Source: Rhypophila decipiens (Eukaryota; Ascomycota; Sordariomycetes; Sordariales; Naviculisporaceae). Taken from it: a stretch of 64,000 nucleotides of DNA. Every line of letters begins with the position of its first letter. The stretch's first letter is position 1. The translations under genes and the position numbers were made by a program. The DNA lies in the NCBI GenBank assembly GCA_033297075.1, contig MU858058.1, positions 248,001 through 312,000 on the forward strand. Direction: 5' to 3'. Below the pieces are notes generated by a model. The model searched no databases and was not told the DNA's origin. It saw only the letters and a program-made list of their open reading frames with translations. Below, piece by piece: positions 34,844-46,510 of the stretch.

Positions 34844-37008
34844 TCATGCAGCAAACGTGGCTGGAGCGTCCAGGTACCAGGTGGCATCACCATCTGGGTC
34901 CAATTCCTTGCTGGAGTAGCCGTTTCCGAGATAGGCAAACCGGTTCTGGGCGGCATTGTCGTAGACGTAGTCCCAGTCTTCACCTCGGAAGCTCTCGAGC
35001 ATGTGGAAGAAGTGTGTCCTGCTACCTGGGTGAAGGGCAGTCACGGGCCCGTCAAGCCGGCCAGCCTTGAACCATGACCGGCCTGGGGCTGCCCAGGCAG
35101 TGCGCGGCATAAAGGCAGAAATATGCTCAAAGTAATCATCAACTGCGGCGTTCGAGGGCGACATGGCTCTGATGCCCTCTGTCTGGCATTTCTTGATGGC
35201 TCGGGCGATGTACTTGGCAATGTGCTCGCTCAAGGTGAAGACGCTGCCATGTCCGATTGGTGCGTTGGGCCCGAGAAAAGCTGGTACACAGTCCACGTTA
35301 GCGATTTCATGCAGAGTAACTGGTGGCTGAATGTCAAATCTGTCCAAGGCAGCCGGGGCCCGTTGTTTGTCAGACTCACTGAAATAATTTGGTAGTCCAG
35401 CAACGGCGCACGACATATAAGCCTTCGGCACATTCTTTTCCCAGATATCCTGGAGATTGCCCTCGCGTCCAATAATGGGGAATCTGGGGCGGAAACTTGT
35501 TTCGTAACCTGTAGCGCAGATGATAGCATCGACTTTCACTACTTCTCCAGACTCGAGCTCGATGCCCTCAGCCACAAAAGCGCGAATGGGTCCGACCTTG
35601 ACCTCCACATTTGGCCTCGACAAGGATTGAAGGTATGCGTGCCCGGGAGTCAATCTCCTACAACCCAAAGGAAAGGTCGGGATTAACGCCCTACAGAGCT
35701 TCTCGTTGCCTCCCAGCATGGCCGTCATGTACTCCGTCACCTTGGCCTGGGCATACTTGTGAACCGGGTTCCCAGATTCGACCTGTAAAGTTTTAGACAA
35801 CCACCTCACCAGTGAGAATCTGACAACTTACAATCGGCAGTGTTTTGTTCAGCTCAACCTCAATGGCCTTGACAAAGCGATGGTAGAACTCGGGGTCGGT
35901 CTTGAACCTTGCGATTGTCTCGCGTGAGAAGTTCTCCTTCTCGTCCAAATGAATCTCGCCCATAATGTCCTGAGCCTGCCCCGTCATTTTCCAGGCCTGG
36001 ATCCTCGGCGGTGGAAGCCATGTGGGCGTACGGATGATGTGGGATATCTTCTTTGCGCCTGTATGCTGTTAGCTTGTACATGGAGTTGGGAAGTAAGATA
36101 GAAGATTACCCGGCTGTAACTCGGGGAATACCTGAATTCCGGTGGACCCATTACCGATGACGGCAATTGTCTTGTTGGAATGGTCAAAGTTCTTGGGCCA
36201 ACGTGCCGTATGAATAAGAGTGCCCTCGAACTTCTGAATGTCCTTGATCTCGGGCCACTTCCAGTTGCTAAGCCAACCAATTAGTCAGCCGTTTTGATGC
36301 CGGGCCACTGGGGCCATGGCTGTTAGTCATTACGTACTTGAGAATTCCTGTCCCATTCACAAGAAAGTCGGCGTGATCCAGAAAGACTGTGCCTAGCTTC
36401 AGGTCTTTGATACGCAGCTGCCACTTTGCTTCATCCTCGATCCAACGGGCCGAGACAATCTGGTGCGAGGTCTTGATGGAATCTCCCATTCCCTCTTCGT
36501 TGCACACTTCACGGAGATAGCTCTCAATCTCTTGGGCAGTAGCGTGGAAGTTGGACCAATCGTGCTTCGGGCGCCAGGAAAACTGATAGCTATGGCTCGG
36601 GATATCGCATCGGCAGCCTGGATAGCGGCTTTCAAACCATGTCCCCCCCACTTCGGCATTCTTATCGTAGATGACGAAGTCGTAATTGTCGAGAGCAAGT
36701 CTCAGGGTGCGGATCATGTTCAGGCCACTCAAGCCTGCTCCAATTCCGACAATCCGTATCCTCCTTGCCGAGCCCAGCGGTTGTTCCCTCACATTGTAAT
36801 TTGCCAGGGTTACGATGTCACGGGATTGGGAGACGGCTGTGGTAGTCCCATGTCCCACTCGATTGGGCTCAGTAGGATGTAGCACTGTAACCATCCTTGC
36901 TGAAGGTTGGGGGATGATCAAGTCCAGCAAAGGTCGACGAGAATTTTGAGATGTTTGCGAGTGAGTGCCTCGCTGTTGGTCGATTGGACCGACGACGGGG
37001 AGAGACAA
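34844..37008 (-). CDS. Baeyer-Villiger-type flavin monooxygenase
   Basis: Four exons on the minus strand: 36338-37008, 36110-36267, 35832-36058 and 34844-35782, giving 664 residues. An N-terminal stretch of about 80 residues precedes the FAD-binding GIGAGLSG. Then come EVGGTWFESRYPGCRCDIPS and the class I Baeyer-Villiger fingerprint FEGTLIHTARWP (FxGxxxHxxxWP), followed by the NADPH-binding IGNGSTGIQ and ATGYETSFRP. Such enzymes insert oxygen next to a ketone using FAD and NADPH; the substrate cannot be told. Introns 36268-36337, 36059-36109 and 35783-35831 are 70, 51 and 49 bp. M39 (MVTVLHPTEPNR) is an alternative start. It lies upstream of the NLR on the same strand, with no other biosynthetic genes nearby. 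Confidence 0.88.
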
Positions 37009-38371
37009 CGAGTTAGGAAGTGGTAGAGAGGGAAAGACGCAGAGCTATTCATCAATCTCCAATCTCGTCGCTTTGGGGCTGGGAATGCACGTCGAGACAG
37101 ACGGTTGACACTGTGTCACACGACAAGTATCCTGTCGATTGAGTGAGGTTTTTCACGCCGTGATGTTTGCAATCACCGTGGGAGAAGCTGGCGGATAGAA
37201 AAAAATTGGAAGAAGGCAAGTGGGAAAGGAGTGGTTGACGTCTAGATAAAGGCAACTGCCACGGAAGTTGCCATCCCATCCCACCTCAGTGACTGGCAAA
37301 CCACGAAGCCAATTGTGGATTTTACACCCATTGCTCTCTAGAAACGGGACGTAAAAGCTGCCATCCCAACCTGAAAATTCCCAACTGGTCATGTTTACCC
37401 ATCACCAGGGCCGCCCTCCTGACGTGCATCTTGTTGGTTCATTTACGGGCCCCAACATTTAATGAACGCAACTGCATCACTTGATATCTCAACCGGGAAA
37501 CAGTTGGCAATGGCCCCGTCAAGCTCGGATGGTCAGAGGTGGCTTCTAATGAGGCATCGGATCGGATGGCAGGATTCAAGAGAAGGGGATGCATATTCGC
37601 CGCCCCTAACCTCGCTCCATTGCGATGCCGTTGGTCGTTGAGGAAGTGGAGTGCTTGCTCTGTTGGGCGGCTTTATCCCTTTCCAAAAGATAAATCCGCA
37701 ACAAAAGCACCATGATTAGGAAAGAGACAAACTGTAAGTCGTATTTCATCCAACCAGATTCGTTGCGGCGTGGTATATGGAGTGAGGGTCCGGTGAAGGG
37801 CGAATGGGGTGTCAAGGAATTGATTCCAGATATCAAAGGTCGAAGCGCCAAGAATCGGGAGGCCAGTGGAGCGGAGGACAGTCAGTGAGACAGCACTGGT
37901 TGGATCTGTTCAGTGCCTGCCCGAATGGTCCGTATGGATAGCATTGTGCATGCAACCGCACGAAGCGGGTGTGCAATCTGTGGAATACCGCAGTGCTTGA
38001 CGCTGGAATTCCGAGGTGGTGAAGGGTGATAATGAATTGAGGCACAGATGCATGTGTAGGAGGGTGGAGCTGCGCTGCGTCCAATTCAAGGTATTAGTGC
38101 AGTACTGTACTGTACGAACATGTGCTTTATTTCATTCGTGCAGTGCTGCAGCGGTTAGCCGTTATTTAGCGGCTGACAAAAAACTTCCGCGCAAGACCAG
38201 CATTTATTACCTAAATCGGTCTAGATCAGTTTCGTCCTCCTACGAACATCCTGATCCTACCCAAATCCAGTCATATTGTTTCTCAGACCACTATAATTCT
38301 TTTTCAAGATCCAGCCATACGCCTCCAGTCTCAGTACTGTCCTCAGCCCGCATCTCATTCAAGTATTCACA
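37009..38371. promoter_or_regulatory. shared upstream region of the monooxygenase and HPM1 genes
   Basis: About 1.35 kb between divergent genes; no supported gene, repeat or motif. The 38016-38371 part reads open in other frames but is unlike protein and is probably HPM1 5' leader. Confidence 0.4.
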
Positions 38372-39661
38372 ATGGCATTTTCATTCTCGTTCGCCGGAGA
38401 CGATATAGACGAGAACGAGAGCGTTGGTGATCAGGCAGCAAATCTCCCAAATAGCACCGGATCGATACTGCCACAACCGCAACCATCGGACTCGTCAGCC
38501 AGTGCTTTCCCTGTCCAAGGCAAGCCATTGCTCCCGCCAACGCATCATGATCTCAGCCTCATGCTCTCGAGATTGCCATCCAAGATCGCATACAGCACCT
38601 TGACTGTTGATCTGGAGGGTGGCCGTGGCACCATCGAGATACCTCGGCGTGAACTCTGGGATGTGCGGGTCCAGCTCATGGCGGAGGAAGAAAACAACGA
38701 GAGCGTCTCTGAATCGCAGGCCGGACTTGGCGAGCATGATGTCAAGACGGGCATCTATGAGGGCGGCTTCAAAAGCTGGGAGAGCAGCGTCGACCTGGTC
38801 AAAGTTCTGGCGTCAGAAAATGCTCAACAAGTTTTGCTCCGAGATCCGTGTTTTGTGGCCGAGGTATGTAGATCCTGCACTCCGCTCGCTTGCCTTCGTG
38901 CTGGCTATGTCTCATCTCGTCGAAAAGATGAGGCTGATATCGACCAATTTTCCGGGCTGGCGCTGATCTAAATCTCTTCACGATGTTTACAGCTAGGCTG
39001 TGGCACTGCCCTACCCTCTCTCGCCCTGTTTCAGTGGGCAATCGCGGGTAGGAAGAACAACACAACCGCCACTGGGGAAAGTCCGTCCCCTCTGGTTCTC
39101 ACCCTGGCGGATTACAATCCATCTGTGCTCTATCTTGTGACTCTTCCAAACTTTATTCTTGCCTGGGCTCTGGAGAAGCGCGAGGAAGTTCCTGTCCTTG
39201 AAGAGGCTTTTACCACATGCGAGGGAGAGTTGGAGCTTACAGCCGACGTACTCACGGCTTTCACAGATTTTCTCACATCCAGTCAAATCACCTTATCTTT
39301 CCTATCAGGTGCCTGGTCTCCCGAGTTCGTGGACCTGCTCTACAGCTCTAGCATTGTCCACGGGAGTACAATGGCGAGCGCCAGGCCCCAAACGCTAGTC
39401 ATCGGAGCAGAGACTATCTACTCCCCTTTTGCGCTGGAGAGTTTTATGAATACCCTACTTACAGTCCTACGGCGGGAACGAAACGAACGCCCCACTGGTT
39501 ATGCAGCGGCAATCATCGCAGCAAAGAAGCTCTATTTTGGAGTGGGCGGCTCACTAGACGATTTTGTCGACAAGATGAGGGCTGCAGGTGCCGTCGTAGA
39601 CACTCTTCGCGAGGAGTCGTCCGGTGTTCGACGAGGTGTTGTCAAATGCCTCCTTCCCTGA
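38372..39661 (+). CDS. HPM1: histidine protein methyltransferase, Hpm1/METTL18-like
   Basis: Exons 38372-38863 and 38993-39661 encode 386 residues. The N-terminus MAFSFSFAGDDID is short and acidic, as in fungal Hpm1. The conserved GGFKSWESSVDLVKVL comes just before the SAM-binding motif ELGCGTALPSLALF, which is formed exactly across the splice junction, and then LADYNPSVL. Yeast Hpm1 methylates a histidine of ribosomal protein Rpl3 in the cytosol. The 129-bp intron (38864-38992) has donor GTATGT and acceptor TACAG. The C-terminal part keeps GAETIYSP, a typical motif of METTL-type methyltransferases. Confidence 0.88.
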
Positions 39662-42263
39662 ATGCCTGCCTTTACAGCAACCCATGGACGGTCGCTGGTA
39701 GGCGAGATGCCTCGCAAGAGAGAGACCACGTTGAAACGACAGTTGCAGGCGTGTCGAAACATACCCGGTCGGCTTTCTTTTCTAGGCTAAACGCTCATCA
39801 AGACGAGCTGCCGAGGTTTCGTGGTGAACGGCTCAATGGTCACATCTACATTTCCTAGAGGCGGTATACCTTGGCTATAAGGACACTCGGCTCCAAGACA
39901 TCGACCCACGAAGCATGGGGCCGGTGTGTTCCTCTCGATCATAGCTTGCACCTCAGTCAAATATATTCTCCCGTCACACGGCACGAGGGCGGCGTTATAT
40001 TTTTTCGACCACGGTGAAACATTGCAAGGCGTTTCAATTAGAGCGGGAAAATGTAGCAAATAAGGAGGAGGTTTCTGATGAATATGAACCAGCCTACCTC
40101 CCGGGGCGGAAATCTACGTCATCCATGTAACATAAAAACCGCCAAGTGATGGGTTCGCTAGACGTGTCTTTGGCAATATGAATCCAGCTCTATGTGCATC
40201 ATATCCCTCACCTCAATTGCGTATAGTTAGAGGCTTAAAATGTGATGTATGGTGGGCAACACGCAAGCTTGGAGGCGCAGCTGTGATAGTTTGGGAGCGC
40301 GAGCAGTCAGCGAGACGTAAATTTCGGTGCTCCTTCGTTGCGCTCTTTTTTACCCTTGAATTCACTTTCTCTTCTTCGTAACGAGTAAAACTCTTGCAGG
40401 TTCATGACACGAAAATGATACCCTGGGCTATGACCTCGATACACAAGGTACCCCGGATTCGGGCGAGAGTCGCAACACAAGCTTTCTTGACATCAGGGTC
40501 AGGTTCACGATCAAATTGCTCTTGTGTGACCCTCATTTGGCATAGTCCTACAGACATGCCCTCGATCTTTTTGTCGCCGCTGCTTGTCAACGTATGTTCC
40601 TCTTTCTAACGGCTGAGCTTCAGTCCTGCGGCATATATGCCCTAAGCCATCTCGAGTCCCACAACCTCATAGCTGCGCACTTGTACAACACTATCCGGGA
40701 TGGCCTTTTATGTGTCCGATCAGCAGGTGCAACATGGCCACCTCGGTTAGCCGGCCATGGCCCTTGAGCTGGCTCAGCGAGTCAATCATCTCATAGTTGA
40801 GCTGAAGAAATGGTCTGGAGAAATGAGGCCTTTGAGGAAGTCCGCGATATCTTGAACTTTTATCGCAACAAATAGGAAACTTGAAGGACGCCAGACGTAG
40901 GCCCCAATCGGGGATACAAAAACCTCGGTTCGGCCCTGAGAAAGCGGCCGACCAATGCCTGGCACTTTTGCGTTTTCAAGAGGAAACCTCCATCCTTGTC
41001 CAACTGTGATGCAGCAGATCTGGATATGACAGGTGATCCACAATACACTCAACAAGGACCGAACCTCCACCTGTCATGCACCCAGGGTAAGACTTGCAGA
41101 CGTTTTGTGCTCGTAGTAGAACAACCAGTTGAGCGTCCCTACCAGTACACTAATTCAACATCGTCGACGTTGGGAATAACGATCAACGGGGGGCAGTTAG
41201 CCAGGAAACTTCTAACCGTGGGTGGCGCTGCCACTTTGAATATACTTGACCCGGCCATCGTATTGACAAGTTGACTCGGTTCGGCTGCCTAATCATGACT
41301 GCATACCAAGAACACACAAGCACCCGTACGTACGGGCATAACCTCGCAATTCACGCGCCGAAAGTGATGCTCAGATCTTGTGTCACCCTTCAGTTGTTGG
41401 TTCGCGTATGGATAAAATGAAACGCTGGGAGGAGGCAGAGCTTACTGCAGGATGGGTAAAGCAAGTGTAGAAGTGTACGGCAAGGCATTCAACTATCACC
41501 AACATGTTCATTAAAAATAGAATTATGAAAACAACAGAAACTCTGTGCCCAACATCATTTCGTCGTCTGGCGGTACCGGGTATATTCGCTGTACGTCATC
41601 ACAGTCCGCTGGGCTGCAGGAAGTTGCTGCGAGATCTTCTCTTCTTGGGTGCCACTGCCAAAAAGTCCTCACCCCGGGCGAGGACGATGGCAAGGGATGG
41701 CGCAAGCCATTGACTGGGTCCCCTGTCAGCCCCATTTCGAAGCAACCACGAGGGGAAGTGAAAGATTCCTCCTATTGGGCGTGAAGCCGATGGAGCATCC
41801 ACTCCTCATCCACCGGCTCACCCACGTTCCTGTTTTGGGTCATCGTCTATTCGGGGGGTTGCCCCTGCAGACGCGGCTGTTGACTGGGTCAGTGAACAGT
41901 TTTCCCCTTTTCTTTCCCCGTACCTTCCACCCGGGCAACAACAACCTTTCCACCTTCCAACCCTCTTTTGCTGGAACCACACTCGCTTTCATTTAAAGAT
42001 TTCTCCACGGTCGTTTCGTCAACCTCTTCTGCTTCAACTTTCGTCGCATCATTGCTCGATTAAACAAATCATCCCATCATCACAGCATTCCATATAGCTG
42101 GTAAGTGACGCGTCTGGCCCCATCATCTCCTCTTCAGGGTTCGTCCCATTCTTTCGAGCCTGTTTCAGTGACTGACGACATTTTGTCTTAGCTTCCAGAC
42201 CGAACATATAATTCGCCTTCATCTCTTAATCGCTTCTCGATTCACACGCCAATATCCATCACC
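39662..42263. other. long intergenic region upstream of the GPI-protein gene
   Basis: 2.6 kb without a convincing gene. It holds a 14-bp perfect palindrome CCCGTACGTACGGG at 41323-41336. A 90-codon minus-strand frame at 39787-40059 has five cysteines but no signal peptide and no homology I recognise. The last 250 bases are pyrimidine-rich, probably the 5' leader of the next gene, possibly with an intron ending near 42192. Confidence 0.4.
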
Positions 42264-42986
42264 ATGAAGTTCGCCGTCTCCGCCATTTTTGCCCTCGTGG
42301 CCGTTGTTCTCGCGCAGCCCAAGCTCACCAACACCGAATTCAACGTTGTCGAGGGTGAACCCTTCGAGATCACTTGGATGAATGCCGAGGGCCCTGTTAC
42401 CCTCACCCTCAAGAATGGCCCCGCCAAGAACTTGAAGGATGTGGCGACCATCAGCAGTAAGACTGGCCATCTCGCTACCTCGTTCTACAAAGGAATGCAT
42501 ACTGACCAGGTTCATAGCTGGTATAACTGGAGATTCGTTCACCTGGATCCCCTCGGACCTGCCTTCTGATACCTACGCCATTGAGATCACGGACGCGAGC
42601 GGCGTACCAAACTACAGCGTCCAATTCGCGTATGAGGGCACTGGCGTCGCTCCCAGCGCCTCAAGCTCCGCCCCTGCTTCGTCCACCGTCACCTCAACTG
42701 TCACTTCGGAGGCTTCTTCTACTGCCCCAAGCTCCACTGCTTCCGAGTCTTCCACGGAAAGCAGCATGAGTAAGTCACATAATCTGGTTCCTCCGTTCAA
42801 CAAGACTTCAGAGGTGCCTTTTACTGACCGGGTTTTCCAATGTCATCAGCGACCTCCACCACTTCTACCAGCACCCGTTCGGCTCCCACCTCTACTCCCA
42901 CCAACCAGAACTCCGAGGGCCAGCGCTTCTCCTCGCCTCTTGCCCTCTTGCTGGTCACTGTTGCTGCTGTCATGTTCTTCAACTAA
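42264..42986 (+). CDS. GPI-anchored Ser/Thr-rich cell-wall protein (Kre9/Knh1-like N-terminus)
   Basis: Exons 42264-42456, 42518-42769 and 42850-42986 encode 193 residues. The signal peptide MKFAVSAIFALVAVVLAQP is followed by an Ig-like region with FNVVEGEPFEITWMNAEGPV, TLTLKNG and YAIEITDASG, as in the fungal Ser-Thr-rich GPI family. A Ser/Thr/Ala-rich stalk and a C-terminal hydrophobic tail (SPLALLLVTVAAVMFFN) suited to GPI attachment complete it. It is expected at the cell surface; no enzymatic role is evident. Introns are 61 and 80 bp, with ATACTGAC as a good branch site in the first. There are no cysteines in the mature part. Confidence 0.85.
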
Positions 42987-44352
42987 GACGCCGTTTCGTA
43001 CTTGTTGGTTCCCGGTAACAATTTTTCCGGATAAGCTTTTTGCATTCTCGTAAATACACGGGTTGGCTTCTGCGACAGTAACATATTGTAATTGGATGAG
43101 GTTGGCGACCACCGAGCACAGCACTGTACAAAATTGATACCCGCCCAGCTTGTGTTGATTTTGGCGTCGATCTGGTCGGGATCCCCCTGGTTGGTTAAGA
43201 TAGTTTGGCGACGAGCAACACGCGGGATGAAGATTTTGGAAGGTTTCAGGCGACATGGTGAAGGTGTTAAGCAGGGTGTCAAGGATTTAGGATGTTGTGT
43301 ATAATTTTGTGGTTCGCGTGTCGCCTGTTGTTAAGATTGGGGAAGGGCATGCCATTGTTTTGCATAGCTCTATCTCGAGTAATTAATTAGGATTTTTTTG
43401 TTTTTACCTTTCGTGTCGTCACTGATGAATTCTCATGCTTAGTCCTGTCTCTTGTTGAAGGTCATAGGCCGGTGAAAGCCGGCCATGCTCGGTCGTCATG
43501 GTCGATCGGCAGGCGACATCTTTGCACCGGGTGGCCACATGTTTGGCCATAATCATCCATGCTTGTGCATATTTGATGTTACTGGCCTGGGGAAGGAGGT
43601 GCATACCCATCGCTGGGGTTGATGTTTGGCTCACCCTTTGAGACGCACAGTTATGGCGTCAATGTCCTTGCATTGGACACGACATAACAAATAAAGAAAA
43701 GGTTATGATATCTTTGACATTGGATATTCTAAAAGGATGCCCGATACATAGCGGTATATAAAATCTTACTAACAGGTGCATCTCCTTCTCGTCGCCGAGA
43801 TTAACAACCTCTTGTGTCAACGCCTATATCTCTACCATCTCTTATAACTCATATACACAAGATTCCGAAAGGGCTGTACCGTATGCAAGAGTCCAACAAA
43901 TAGCAAAATTCAGTGACAAAGAAAAAAAGAATGATGAAATCAAAATCAACAGGTAATAAAACGCCATTCAAGATGCAGTTTTCCCCCCCAAAAAAACCAA
44001 AGCAAGCCAGGCAGTCGACCAGTTAATTACAAAAGTATGCAAATATCTAGGTAAGTGTATGAGCCGGACGAACAACACGCCCACAGCAGTCTGGATTCTG
44101 AGTCCACTCTCCCCTTTTCTCCCGTTTATATGTGTATTTTAACCCCCCCCCCCCCCCCCCGCAGCCAAACAAACTGGCAACCGATGCAAAAGAAACAACC
44201 CGTAAACAAGAAAATTTGTATAGACACCGCTGAATGGCTGGCGCCTGCCTTGAGTGCTCCTTTCAGCTTCGATATGTAATGGCACTGCTGCCGCTTCTAT
44301 TCTAAACAACTGATATGTACGCTGTGGTGTATATATTTTGGTATAATTTCTC
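42987..44352. other. convergent intergenic region
   Basis: 3' flanks of the GPI-protein gene (+) and PTC7 (-), about 1.35 kb. AT-rich, with a run of 18 C at 44143-44160. No gene supported. Confidence 0.45.
44143..44160. repeat. C18 homopolymer
   Basis: Eighteen consecutive C residues on the plus strand (G on the minus), about 190 bp beyond the PTC7 stop codon. The length is likely variable and may contain a sequencing or assembly error. Confidence 0.9.
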
Positions 44353-45705
44353 TCAAAGCTTCGCTTTTATCGGGGGACACTCCTCTTCTGAAACAACGAC
44401 GACGACGGCACAGATATCGTCTTCCTTGCCGCCATGCCACGCCTCGTGAGGGTAATACTTCTTCACCTCCTTGGCGAACGGCCCGTCCAGTCTCGTATTT
44501 CTGCTGGCCGACTTGGCGGAAGCAACGATGTCGGTGGCAAGGAGGCTCTGTAGGGTATTGCTGCTGCCGCCGCTCCCCGTAAATGACCTGAGGTCGGGTG
44601 CCACTTGAACCCCCGAGTCTGTGGTTTCCCACGCCCCCGAGTCGGTCATTCTGCTACTAACTATGCGTAGGATGTCCTGGTTGAAGAGGTTATCCCATAG
44701 CCCGTCGGTGGCTACCACTAATACATCTCCGTGCTTGAGCTGGAGCCGGCTGACCTCGGCGTCCCTAGGCTCGTCCATCAACTGAGCCCCGCCAAACGCG
44801 GCAGCGCGGAGCAACATGCTCTGCGGGACGACGCTGAGTTGGAACGGAGTGTTGAAGGCGTGGATCTGAGGTTCGCTGGCCGCATGCACGCCGTTCAGTC
44901 GAAGGATTATGAAGCCGCTATCACCCAAATTTGCAACTTCTAGCATGCCCTTCTCCCGCAGCAGCGCAACGACGGCTGTGCTACCGCCGGCCTTTATTGT
45001 CCGGTCGTGGCAAACGGCTTCGTAACCCTTCTGCATGACCTGCCGCGCCGTCAGCCCATTGCCAGTCCCGGACGGGCTGTGCTCGTATGCGGCTGCCGCC
45101 ATGTAGTCGCAAAGGGCATGGGAGAAGTCGGCCGGGTCGACGCCGCTGTCCATCCAACCGCCCACGCCGTCCGCCACGCCTAGCGCAACCTCCCCGCAGC
45201 CCGGGTTACTGGCTCCGAGCCGACTGACGAAGAAAGCATCTTGCCCCGAGGCCGGACGTAAGGATTTGTATTTTTTGCCTAGTTTCGGGGGCTGTACCCG
45301 GTTGTAGGGATTGAAGTGGAAAACGTGGGTCTCTGGGTCAAAGTTCGGGTTGCCCTTGGCGATATACGATGCGGCAACGTTGTACACGTGTTTTCGATTA
45401 GAATCCGTGGGGCTCGTCGATGATGAAGATAAGGATCGTATGCGGCCGGAGCTTGCATCTGCTGGTATTCTATGCTTCGACGAGGAAGAACGAGCAAGGT
45501 GTCGCATGGTGGCGGTTGGTTGTGTGAAATTTCGTGGAGAAAAGGAGGTGGAAGTGCCTGCTAATATCGAATTACACCTCGAATTCCTCGTCGAGCTCAT
45601 GCATGGTCGTAATAACCTCGGACGGCATTGGACCGCCAGCGTTCGGCTGGCACTAGTAGCGGCCATTCTCCCGCAGTTGAAAAGGTGACTGGGGAAGATA
45701 GTCAA
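44353..45705 (-). CDS. PTC7: PP2C-type phosphatase, Ptc7-like, probably mitochondrial
   Basis: Single frame of 450 residues, no intron needed. The first 100 residues are Arg/Ser-rich with few acids (for example RTLAVQCRPRLLRPCMSSTR), suggesting import into mitochondria. The PP2C core shows GQDAFFV, GVADGVGGWMDSGVDP, NLGDSGFIIL, VVATDGLWDNLF and KEDDICAVVVVV, which supply the metal-binding Asp residues. Yeast Ptc7 dephosphorylates Coq7 to stimulate coenzyme Q synthesis; the substrate here is inferred. M14 (MAATSASR) is an alternative start that still leaves a presequence. It is divergent from SDH2. Confidence 0.9.
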   Translation of the reverse strand: MTIFPSHLFNCGRMAATSASRTLAVQCRPRLLRPCMSSTRNSRCNSILAGTSTSFSPRNFTQPTATMRHLARSSSSKHRIPADASSGRIRSLSSSSTSPTDSNRKHVYNVAASYIAKGNPNFDPETHVFHFNPYNRVQPPKLGKKYKSLRPASGQDAFFVSRLGASNPGCGEVALGVADGVGGWMDSGVDPADFSHALCDYMAAAAYEHSPSGTGNGLTARQVMQKGYEAVCHDRTIKAGGSTAVVALLREKGMLEVANLGDSGFIILRLNGVHAASEPQIHAFNTPFQLSVVPQSMLLRAAAFGGAQLMDEPRDAEVSRLQLKHGDVLVVATDGLWDNLFNQDILRIVSSRMTDSGAWETTDSGVQVAPDLRSFTGSGGSSNTLQSLLATDIVASAKSASRNTRLDGPFAKEVKKYYPHEAWHGGKEDDICAVVVVVSEEECPPIKAKL

Positions 45706-46510
45706 GAGACTGTTTGGGGGTATCGATGATCAAGAATGGGCAGAAACCGTGACCTATCCAGACAGACGTAGATTTGGTTGCGCGAAGCCCTCGATGGGCC
45801 CGCAGGTTCAGAGTTTGTCGAGGCAAAAATTTCCTTTGCTAGACATGATATCGAAAAATATAACGAGGGTGGAGACTGGTCGCAAACCGAGAATTGGGAT
45901 TCACCCGCGTTGTGTTTTTGCTGCTTCTTCGTTAGTCCGATGGGAGCCGCATCACGAAATATCGATCACGAAACAAATCTGTTTTTTGGGTGATGGCCTA
46001 CAAAACACGGCAGCCACTGCGTGACCAGGGGAGTGCTGCAGCACCTACGTAGGTGTGAAGTCACGGGCCCAAAAGAGGTAGGATTTCGGGACACTTTGCA
46101 GGCCCGCCCCAAAGAACCGGTCCCCTGAAAGACCGAATTCACGAAGTGCCAAGCGCACGCTGGAGGAGTGGGTCACCCCAGGTCCGAAAGCAAGCCTTAG
46201 TCATCAACTTGAGGCGGCTCGGGCGAGTGCGGCATCCCAATTCGGGTAGGCTGGAATTGGAATTCGAAAGCAGGTGATTGGACAGAATTTACCGAGGTGT
46301 TCCGGCAACTCGATTGTCAAGATCATCGACCCGGGAATCCATCTTGACTTTAACGCCACCAACAAACACCTTTGTCGACAGGTTCGTCAACCCACGACGA
46401 TTTGGTACGATTGTTGTGGCTTTTTGTCGCCAAGCAGCGGGTATTTTTGCAACACACCGACGACGGGACTCTCGACTGTCTACAACAACTCGTTTCCTTT
46501 CGCCGTGATC
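45706..46510. promoter_or_regulatory. shared upstream region of PTC7 and SDH2
   Basis: About 800 bp between two mitochondrial-protein genes. An ATTGG (reverse CCAAT) at 46277-46281, 230 bp before the SDH2 ATG, could bind the HAP complex that controls respiratory genes; only the motif is seen. Confidence 0.4.

Noticed and set aside
34844..37008. Secondary-metabolite cluster around the Baeyer-Villiger monooxygenase
   Set aside because: No PKS, NRPS, terpene synthase, P450, transporter or regulator lies nearby; neighbours are an NLR and a methyltransferase of translation factors.
41323..41336. 14-bp palindrome CCCGTACGTACGGG
   Set aside because: GTAC-type simple palindromes are scattered through the gaps of this window; no sign of an element or binding role.
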